Positions 25,262 to 31,201 of a stretch of DNA of 31,201 nt are shown here, one piece after another. Positions within the stretch are counted from its first letter, which is position 1; each line of letters starts with the position of its first letter. The position numbers and the translations under genes were made by a program. The notes beneath the pieces were generated by a model, which had not been told where the DNA came from, searched no databases, and saw only the letters and a list, made by a program, of their open reading frames with translations. The stretch is taken from contig JBBQLD010000007.1 in assembly GCA_038327555.1 (NCBI GenBank), positions 1-31,201 on the forward strand, written 5' to 3'. This stretch comes from M3007 sp038327555 (GTDB taxonomy: Bacteria; Bacteroidota; Bacteroidia; Chitinophagales; Saprospiraceae).

Positions 25262-25363
25262 CCCCCTTCCCCTAAAGGGGAGTTTATCCCTTCGAGTGCA
25301 TATTTATTGAAAATTAGCAAATTATGCACTAAACGGTATAAACTCCCCTTTAGGGGTAGGGGG
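25262..25363. repeat. 102-bp palindromic element after the PorE-like gene
   Basis: Arms 25262-25287 and 25338-25363 are inverted copies of 26 bp with one mismatch, containing the smaller palindrome CCCCTAAAGGGG. A further 15 bp inside (around GTGCATA/TATGCAC) matches at about 11 positions, leaving a loop of about 20 nt. It starts 5 bp after the stop codon. It may act as a terminator, but the symmetry and lack of a T-tract suggest a MITE- or REP-like element. Confidence 0.75.
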
Positions 25364-25489
25364 CGGGGTGGGCGAGAAAAAATCGTCTTTGGGTAAGCAC
25401 GAATCAACCTTTAGCCTATTCGTGTCGAAATTTTGAAATCCAGCCAAAATTTCTTATTTTTGTTTCCCTGAACAAAAATATGTTACCAA

Positions 25490-25912
25490 ATGCCAAAAAT
25501 AATACTTGAAAACCCAGGAATGCACCAAGCAGCCAAACCTGAACTCTTTAGGTTTGCACGAAATAACCGAGAAAACGCGACCCACGCAGAAACGATACTA
25601 TGGGAGGTTTTGAGGGATAAAAAATTGCAGGGCCATAAATTTCGTCGCCAGCATCCAATAGGAAAATTCATTCTCGATTTCTATTGCCATGCCTCAAAGT
25701 TGGCCGTCGAAGTTGACGGCGGATATCATCTGACCAAAGAACAACTTGAGTATGACCAGAGCAGAACCGTAGCGTTGGAAAAGCTGGAGATTAGGGTGAT
25801 ACGATTTACCAACGATCAGGTTATCAATCATTTGAGCAGGGTGGCGGAAGATATTTCATTGTTTTTACTACCTCCACCTCATTTAGGGGGAGGAGATGGA
25901 GGCAAGAAATGA
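25490..25912 (+). CDS. DUF559 endonuclease-domain protein (Vsr-like fold)
   Basis: A 140-residue DUF559 protein, a PD-(D/E)XK/Vsr-like nuclease family whose biological role is not established. Conserved features are AETILWEVLRDKKLQGHKF (E34), FRRQHPIG (51-58), ILDFYC (D63), LAVEVDGGYH (E74, D76, H80) and IRFTNDQV. The putative catalytic set is therefore complete. The C-terminus, PPPHLGGGDGGKK from residue 128, is low complexity and is encoded by a palindrome (25871-25902), suggesting that a repeat has been captured as the end of the gene. It stands alone between T9SS-related genes and is flanked on both sides by palindromic elements. Transfer or mobility is possible. Confidence 0.85.
   Translation: MPKIILENPGMHQAAKPELFRFARNNRENATHAETILWEVLRDKKLQGHKFRRQHPIGKFILDFYCHASKLAVEVDGGYHLTKEQLEYDQSRTVALEKLEIRVIRFTNDQVINHLSRVAEDISLFLLPPPHLGGGDGGKK
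25871..25902. repeat. Palindrome forming the 3' end of the DUF559 gene
   Basis: CCTCCACCTC (25871-25880) pairs with GAGG and TGGAGG (to 25902) around ATTTAGGGG, with a three-base bulge. It encodes the PPPHLGGGDGG tail. Its C-run, TTTA, G-run style resembles the CCCCTAAAGGGG core of the element at 25262-25363. Confidence 0.55.
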
Positions 25913-25967
25913 ACCCGTCTTTGAATGAATGTGTTCCGCTCCCGATTTTTAGTATCGCATCAGTGCT

Positions 25968-26007
25968 GCGCCGTAAACGGCGCGTGTCCCGACGGCATGA
26001 ATGCCGT
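25968..26007. repeat. Pair of REP-like palindromes
   Basis: Two perfect 7-bp-arm palindromes with 2-nt centres: GCGCCGTAAACGGCGC (25968-25983) and ACGGCATGAATGCCGT (25992-26007), separated by 8 bp. GC-rich paired short palindromes are typical of REP/BIME units mobilised by RAYT transposases. No RAYT gene is in the window. Confidence 0.6.
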
Positions 26008-26067
26008 GCTACCATTCACCACGCATGGCGGAGTGGAGAGGCTAATTTTAATGGAGAAAGATAGGGA

Positions 26068-26128
26068 AAATTTAGAGGCCCCTCTCCGATCACGAGCATC
26101 GTGATCGGAGAGGGGCCTCTAAATTTTT
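26068..26128 (+). terminator. 28-bp perfect hairpin ending in T-tract
   Basis: Arms 26068-26095 and 26099-26126 are perfectly complementary over 28 bp around a GCA loop, followed by further T. It can terminate + strand transcription from the DUF559 side and insulate the T9SS cargo gene starting at 26224. The exceptional length is unusual for a simple terminator. The surrounding 25913-26223 holds no gene. Confidence 0.7.
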
Positions 26129-26223
26129 ACAAAAAAAGGGTAAGGTTTTTAAAACCCCACGATGTAAGGTAAATCCCCTCCTAAGAACATCCATTTACTT
26201 TCATCCTCTTCACTTGATTTACT

Positions 26224-29200
26224 ATGAAAAATTTCAGCACACAATTCCCGAAGATCGCAAAAAAACTGTTTCTATTCATCCTCCTTTTCAACACACTCCA
26301 ACTGTTTAGCCAAACCTTCCAAACTGCCATCGGCTACCCTACACCCACCGACGAACGCGGCGCGAGCGGCCTCATCGCCAACAACGGCAATTACCTCATC
26401 CTTGGTGGCAATACGCAGCATCCAAGCGGTCTTTTCAACCCCGCAGGCGACATGCAACTCGTGCGCCTCGACCCACTTGGCAACCTGCTTTCCCCCTCCA
26501 AAATACTCGGCCAAGACGTAGGTGAAACCGCCACCTGGATCGAAAAAGCCACCAACTGCAACGGTGTCCAAGGATACATCATCGCTGGAAACGAATACAA
26601 TGGTGGAAGCAGCAATATGCTCCTTACCCTCACTGACCCCACCGGAAACCCGCAATGGGTACGCCGAATCGGCAACATTAACGCGGACGAAAAAAGTGCC
26701 TGCGTGAAGCAAGACGGCGCAGGAAATTTCATTCTGGTTGGTACAAAATCTGATCCGATTTCTGGGATATCGCTCATTCATGCCGTAAAAACAGATTGCG
26801 CAGGAACCCTGCTCTGGGAATGGACCTACCGCGTAAATGGCGTGCCAACCGTGGCTTCCGTGACGGCCTTCGCTACCCTTCAATCAGCTTGTCCGAATGT
26901 ACCTAATGAGTATTTCGTGACGGGCAAAGTGGTGGTTGCAGGCGGAAATGAGGAGGTTTTTATTCTAAGTCTTCGAGTGCCAACCGGCAACGTTGTCTGG
27001 ATGAAAACCTACGACATTGCGCCCAATACAGACGATGCTGGAACTTGTATTCAAGGCAATTGCTCCGGCCCGGCCCCGGCGCTGGGTAGTCTGTGGGTGT
27101 CCGGGTATTCGCTTGACGCAAGCAGTACCGACCCACGCAAAGTGCTGATGATGCAAACTGACCTCAGTGGCAACCTAGTTTGGGCCAACAATTACGACAT
27201 TCAAAACAGTGCCCTGGAAACCGCCACACACTTCCAATTTGGCCAAAACAACACCCTCGTGCTGACCGGCAAAGCTGAAGATTCAGGGGTGAGCGACCCG
27301 CCAGAAATTGGCCAATGTTTGCTGATGCGCATGGCAGACCATGGTAGCTCCGTAGACTGGACGCGAGTTTTCCAGATGGGTTTTGCATCCCAGGGCAATC
27401 GCGTGGAACCGAATGCTGGAGATGAATATTTCATCACAGGACATACCTATGAGATCATTCAACCGCATGTTTTTGACTACAATATCCTCGCAATCAAAAC
27501 CAACAAAATTGGCCAAACAGAAGGCGATTGTTATCACTCACCCGAAACGATCATCATTCCACGACAACCCGCAACAAGCTCCGTGCAACCAACTGCCAAC
27601 ATTCCACAGGACTTTTCACCGTCCAGTCTGGCGACGGTATTGTACAACGACCAACAGACATTTTGCCACAATTCTACCCAGATAGATCCCTGTGACACCC
27701 TTGGACTGAACGCCAATTTTACTTATTCGGTAAGTGGCAACACGGTTACGTTCACAGACCTCTCCACCATTGGGAGCGGCTCCATTTTTTCCTGGAGCTG
27801 GGATTTTGGAGACGCCAATACCAGCAATTTGCAAAACCCAACGCATACCTATTCCAGCCCCGGCGGGTATGTTGTTTGCCTCATTATCGCAGGCGGAAAT
27901 GCGGGGGTTTTGTGCCGCGACACGATTTGCTTCGATATTGTGATTCAAGACCTACCGATAGATCCTTGCGATTCAATTGGATTGGTGGCCAATTTCTCGA
28001 CTTCAGGTAGCGGGAACACCATCACTTTCACAGATTTGTCCACCATCGTGAGCGGAACGATCTTCAGTTGGAGTTGGACTTTCGGGGATGCGGGTACAAG
28101 TTTCGTTCAAAACCCAACGCATACCTACTCAAGCACAGGGGTTTACACTGTTTGCTTGACCGTTGATGCCTACGGAACAAACTCTGCCACCATGATGTGC
28201 AGCGACACGTTTTGCTTCGACATTGTCATTGATCAATTGACAGATGGTTGCTTGTGCGATTCCACCTTTTTCAACGCCGTTAATTTAGGTTTTACCGTCA
28301 CTGGAACAAATCCTTATGGATTCACCCCAGTTGGGCTGGACACTTGTGATGTGGTGGAATGGATCTGGGGCGATGCCTCGCCAAACAGCAATTCAGTAGC
28401 CAACGCGACCGTTTTCCATACTTACACAAGTCCTGGAAATTATGGCATTTGCATGGTAGTCACGCGGACATCAATTGACGGTCAAATTTGCAAATACGAG
28501 TTTTGCACCAAAATTGAAGTCACTGCTGAGCCACAATTGTGCGAGGGGAACATTGTAAAGAACGGTAATTTTAGTGCCGGACTCCTTCCTGGCAACCTCG
28601 GCGGCCCAGGCAACGTGAGTAACTGGACCACCTGGACCAACACCCCTCAAGTTATCCTGGGCGATACTTGCCAGGACGCAGGCGCTATCCAGATGTGGGG
28701 CAATCAAGTGGTGGGAGAAAGCATTCAACAACCCGTTGTATTCACCTCGGGCGGCATTTACGAAGTCACTTTTTGCGGAAAATGGTTGAATACGGTGCAA
28801 GACAGCGTTCGCTTCCGATTCCGAGCTTCCACCGGACTGCCAGGCAGTTACCTGAATTGCTCGGGTACTTGCGATGAAATTTACCTCTCGCCAGTACTCA
28901 GCACCAGCTGGGTGACCTACACTTCTGCGCCTTGGACGGCCACGCAAAATTTCAACACCCTGACCATCAGCGTTTGGAACAACTACAATGTCAACGACGG
29001 GGCTTACGTCTCCTGGTCTCGGATTGACGATGTGTGCATCCGTCGAATTGGCACCAGCGCAACAAAGGACATTCCCGGGCAGGTGAGTGCCACCTTGTTC
29101 CCTAATCCGACAAGCGGTAATTTGACCTTGGAATTTGGCCAAGCCCTGGAAAACGACGCACAGATTGAGATCATGGATTTAACTGGTCGCACGATCCAAC

Positions 29201-29328
29201 AAATCGAAGTAGCAGCAGGTCAAACCCGCCAATCCCTCTCCATCAACCAAAGCCCATCAGGCATGTATTTGGTACGGGCTGTGAGCAATGGACAAGCGAT
29301 TTGGACCGGGCGTTTAGTAAAAGAATAG
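26224..29328 (+). CDS. Secreted PKD-domain protein with T9SS type A sorting domain
   Basis: A 1034-residue exported protein. The signal peptide covers about 1-30 (KKLFLFILLF, ending LFSQ). About 35-470 hold repeating strands with Gly/Asp turns (LILGGN, YIIAGNEY, FILVGTKS, FVTGKV), as in a beta-propeller. Two clear PKD domains follow (about 491-578 and 583-670; FSWSWDFGD and PTHTYSS), then a third more diverged one (about 674-772; VEWIWGDASPN, HTYTSPGNYGIC). About 773-945 is a galactose-binding-like beta-sandwich starting NIVKNGNFSAG. The tail from about 955 is a type A sorting domain (LFPNPTSGNLTLEF, IMDLTGRTI, SGMYLVRA). T9SS type A tails are cut and the protein is released or attached to A-LPS in species that have it. 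No catalytic motif is seen; binding or adhesion is an inference. Confidence 0.9.
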   Translation: MKNFSTQFPKIAKKLFLFILLFNTLQLFSQTFQTAIGYPTPTDERGASGLIANNGNYLILGGNTQHPSGLFNPAGDMQLVRLDPLGNLLSPSKILGQDVGETATWIEKATNCNGVQGYIIAGNEYNGGSSNMLLTLTDPTGNPQWVRRIGNINADEKSACVKQDGAGNFILVGTKSDPISGISLIHAVKTDCAGTLLWEWTYRVNGVPTVASVTAFATLQSACPNVPNEYFVTGKVVVAGGNEEVFILSLRVPTGNVVWMKTYDIAPNTDDAGTCIQGNCSGPAPALGSLWVSGYSLDASSTDPRKVLMMQTDLSGNLVWANNYDIQNSALETATHFQFGQNNTLVLTGKAEDSGVSDPPEIGQCLLMRMADHGSSVDWTRVFQMGFASQGNRVEPNAGDEYFITGHTYEIIQPHVFDYNILAIKTNKIGQTEGDCYHSPETIIIPRQPATSSVQPTANIPQDFSPSSLATVLYNDQQTFCHNSTQIDPCDTLGLNANFTYSVSGNTVTFTDLSTIGSGSIFSWSWDFGDANTSNLQNPTHTYSSPGGYVVCLIIAGGNAGVLCRDTICFDIVIQDLPIDPCDSIGLVANFSTSGSGNTITFTDLSTIVSGTIFSWSWTFGDAGTSFVQNPTHTYSSTGVYTVCLTVDAYGTNSATMMCSDTFCFDIVIDQLTDGCLCDSTFFNAVNLGFTVTGTNPYGFTPVGLDTCDVVEWIWGDASPNSNSVANATVFHTYTSPGNYGICMVVTRTSIDGQICKYEFCTKIEVTAEPQLCEGNIVKNGNFSAGLLPGNLGGPGNVSNWTTWTNTPQVILGDTCQDAGAIQMWGNQVVGESIQQPVVFTSGGIYEVTFCGKWLNTVQDSVRFRFRASTGLPGSYLNCSGTCDEIYLSPVLSTSWVTYTSAPWTATQNFNTLTISVWNNYNVNDGAYVSWSRIDDVCIRRIGTSATKDIPGQVSATLFPNPTSGNLTLEFGQALENDAQIEIMDLTGRTIQQIEVAAGQTRQSLSINQSPSGMYLVRAVSNGQAIWTGRLVKE

Positions 29329-29348
29329 GCCATTAGCCGGACGCGGTA

Positions 29349-29512
29349 CTAGTGGCAGGGGCACGAAGTCTTTGACGGTTTGTTCGACTCTTTTAAACTG
29401 ATACTTTGTTGCGCCTCAGTCATGGAGAGCCCGCTACAATCCTTCGTCGCGCCTAGTCTCATCTCAAAATAATCTGACCAAACTATCAAAGACTTCGTGC
29501 CCCTGCCACTAG
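29349..29512. mobile_element. MITE-like element with 27-bp perfect terminal inverted repeats
   Basis: The ends 29349-29375 and 29486-29512 are perfect inverted copies of 27 bp, starting CTAGTGGCAGGGGCACGAAG; similarity continues weakly for about 25 bp more. The 164-bp unit is too short to code for a transposase. Inside is a degenerate direct repeat (TTGTTGCGCCT and TCGTCGCGCCT). CTAG at both ends may be a target duplication or part of the repeat. It lies between the cargo gene stop and its terminator. Confidence 0.7.
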
Positions 29513-29546
29513 CCCTTTGAAGTATAATCCTTTGAACAATATGCTT

Positions 29547-29579
29547 CCCCCAGTCTGATCGTAGGCTGGGGGATTTTTT
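29547..29579 (+). terminator. Intrinsic terminator for the type A cargo gene
   Basis: Stem CCCCCAG (29547-29553) with CTGGGGG (29566-29572), then A and six T. It lies about 220 bp after the stop codon, the gap being mostly filled by the MITE-like element. Confidence 0.85.
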
Positions 29580-29671
29580 GGAAAGTGTGACCCCAAATTG
29601 CCCTCCTCCAAATTGTGAGGTTGTTATTTCATCGATACTTATAGAAAAAATAACTGGTTAGGCCGTTTGAC

Positions 29672-29757
29672 TTTTGCCACTAATTGCACAAATTTGCACA
29701 AATTAATACAAGCTTGTTATCCAAATTAGTGTAAATTAGTGCAATTAGTGGTAAAAA
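29672..29757. repeat. Imperfect inverted repeat built of AATTAGTG-type units
   Basis: Left arm 29672-29708 and right arm 29722-29757 match inversely at most positions, including the 12-bp CCACTAATTGCA. Each arm is itself a string of (AA)TTAGTG/GCAC units. It sits about 100 bp before the next secreted-protein gene and could be a transcription terminator remnant, a regulatory stem or a repeat. The remaining 29580-29860 shows no gene. Confidence 0.6.
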
Positions 29758-29860
29758 ATTCTTAGAGGCTAGAAAAATTCTTCGTAAAATTGCTGTCGAA
29801 GTAACGTGGTCGAAATAAGGCCACTACCCCAAAATAGAACTAACCAACCTGATACTGCGC

Positions 29861-31201
29861 ATGAAAAACCTAACCATATTTGCATTCGTCTTTTTTTGTT
29901 CCAATGCACTCCTGGGCCAAAACACCCCACTTGTTCCGCCTCGCGTGGCCGATTTTAGTGTAATGCCAATCGAAAATGGGTATAAGTTTACGCCAAACCT
30001 CCCAGCCACAAGCCAGATTGCAGGTGCCCCGGAAGCCTATTGGACTTACCTCTGGGAGTTTGGCGATGGCGACAAAAGCACGCAAAAAACACCTACCCAC
30101 CGCTATGCCCGCGAAGGCGAATTTACCGCCACGCTCGATGCTATCGCACACTATGATGATGGTAAAAAACCAACTCGAAAAAAAAGCAAAGTGCCAAATG
30201 CTACCCGTGGAGCATTCACTTCTGTTGAATTCGAGGATGTTTTTGAGCCCAATGCCAATCAGGCCATTGCGATGGCTACCCCTGCCAATCCTCGCGCTGG
30301 AGAGGAGCTGAGTTTTGTCCTAAGCTATCGAAACAAAAGCCCCTTGCCCATAAACGGCAACTTGCACCTGTTTTTCAACGAAAAAAAGTTCTCTGCACCG
30401 CACTTTAAATTTCTGGAAAGTCGGCCTTGTTTTGGGGAAATAGAGTCGCCGCTTTATTCTGCCACAAACCCGCAAGACGAAAATTTGCCTTGGGCTGCCG
30501 ATTGGTCGGCGATCGGGATCTTGGCTGCCACACAATTACAAACTATCGGATGGGGAGATTTCCCGCCTCCAACCATTTTACTGGAAGCAAGGGGCAAATA
30601 CCGCGAAGAGCGGGCATGGAAATTTGAAAACCTCGAAGCCAAGGCAAAACGCAATTTCTTTTTCAGTCTCGATGGTGCTCCCACGATGATCAAAGATGTG
30701 AACACCATAATTCACGTTCAGGCAATCTTTGTGCCCGACGACCCAACGGTACCTGCTGAGCCCTATATTTTGGAAATGGAAATCGTGGCTTCGCATGATC
30801 CAAATGCGATCGCCGTTTCTGACAATCGAATCAATTATCGGACGATTGGCAACAAAAAAATAGACTACAAAGTGCAGTTTCAGAACAATGGGGAAGGCCC
30901 TGCGAGTACGGTAGTATTAAATATTGAAATCCCCGAAGGACTGAATATGAAGAAAATTAAACCCCTGGATTGGCAGCCCAAATGCCCCATTTGTCCGAAA
31001 ACACCGACAAAAAATAGTTGTCTGGATACCCTTACCACGGACAACGGCTTCCAATTTACGTACCGAAATATCTACTTGCCTGGTAGCCGCCAAGAAGGCG
31101 TGGATCATAAAGATTCAACCAAAGGATTTATCAAATACCGCATCGAGGCCGACCATAATATGCCGAAGCATACCTTTCGGAGTCGCGCCAAGATTGTTTT
31201 C
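29861..31201 (+). CDS. Large secreted PKD-containing protein (partial, N-terminal part)
   Basis: From ATG 29861 an open frame of 447 codons runs off the right edge. The N-terminus MKNLTIFAFVFFCSNALLGQ is a signal peptide. About residues 25-100 form a PKD-like domain (WTYLWEFGDGDKSTQ, PTHRYAREGEFTATL). About 320-400 resemble the repeat-like domain found before T9SS tails in Bacteroidota (ASHDPNAIAVSD, DYKVQFQNNGEGPASTVVLNI), a DUF7619-like pattern. A Cys-rich segment, KCPICPKTPTKNSC, follows. The C-terminus, and so any sorting domain, is outside the window. It is probably another T9SS cargo; its role is not recognisable. Confidence 0.85.
   Translation, partial: MKNLTIFAFVFFCSNALLGQNTPLVPPRVADFSVMPIENGYKFTPNLPATSQIAGAPEAYWTYLWEFGDGDKSTQKTPTHRYAREGEFTATLDAIAHYDDGKKPTRKKSKVPNATRGAFTSVEFEDVFEPNANQAIAMATPANPRAGEELSFVLSYRNKSPLPINGNLHLFFNEKKFSAPHFKFLESRPCFGEIESPLYSATNPQDENLPWAADWSAIGILAATQLQTIGWGDFPPPTILLEARGKYREERAWKFENLEAKAKRNFFFSLDGAPTMIKDVNTIIHVQAIFVPDDPTVPAEPYILEMEIVASHDPNAIAVSDNRINYRTIGNKKIDYKVQFQNNGEGPASTVVLNIEIPEGLNMKKIKPLDWQPKCPICPKTPTKNSCLDTLTTDNGFQFTYRNIYLPGSRQEGVDHKDSTKGFIKYRIEADHNMPKHTFRSRAKIVF

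Noticed and set aside
26272..26883. 203-codon open frame on the - strand inside the type A cargo gene
   Set aside because: It lies fully within a well-supported gene, has no family features, and follows from the codon bias of the coding strand. The same applies to the long frames at 28471-29142, 18169-18774 and 2219-2656.
1..31201. tRNA or rRNA genes
   Set aside because: No cloverleaf with a TTCGA-type T-loop and no rRNA-like sequence was recognised in the intergenic regions.

Overview
The window reads as chromosomal DNA from a member of the Bacteroidota, most likely a Saprospiria-like lineage. The lineage guess is an inference from gene content, not a placement. The supporting signs are several type IX secretion system (T9SS) signatures: a PorP/SprF-family outer-membrane protein, a 2649-residue HYR/Ig-repeat protein with a type B (CHU_C) C-terminal domain, a PorE-like TPR/propeller/OmpA lipoprotein, and a PKD-domain protein with a type A sorting tail. 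Promoter-like TAnnTTTG boxes and A-rich, SD-poor start regions also fit.

Layout. 1-1132: end of an unidentified gene, an overlapping DUF2281/PIN toxin-antitoxin pair with its own -7 box, and a carbonic anhydrase gene cut after its first third. 1283-4363: rightward housekeeping genes (Nif3-like metal protein, coiled-coil/zinc-ribbon protein, then two exported thioredoxin-fold proteins), with intrinsic terminators after the second and fourth. 4445-13403: leftward pair of the giant secreted protein and its PorP/SprF partner, separated by 55 bp that hold a 13-bp hairpin. 13459-15151: gltX followed by a 58-residue protein. 15496-17147: polysaccharide deacetylase and, on the other strand, an alpha/beta hydrolase. 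17245-19137: htpG. 19138-19913: a long intergenic region with two outward-facing sigma-54-like promoters, a structured stretch ending in an intrinsic terminator, and a 31-bp tandem repeat. 19914-22226: aroC (carrying an unusual proline-rich insert) and threonine aldolase. 22431-25256: a small lipoprotein (leftward) and the PorE-like lipoprotein. 25257-26223: a DUF559 nuclease gene surrounded by four different palindromic elements. 26224-29328: type A T9SS cargo. 29349-29512: a MITE-like element with 27-bp perfect terminal inverted repeats, lying between the cargo stop codon and its terminator. 29861-31201: start of another large secreted protein, cut by the window edge.

How the genes fit together. 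About half the window serves the envelope and T9SS: two or three secreted cargoes, a PorP/SprF partner and a PorE-like periplasmic/peptidoglycan link. The rest is core metabolism, translation and chaperone function. The most unusual parts are non-coding: the cluster of palindromes around the DUF559 gene, the MITE-like element, and the two sigma-54-like promoters beside htpG with a possible small RNA.
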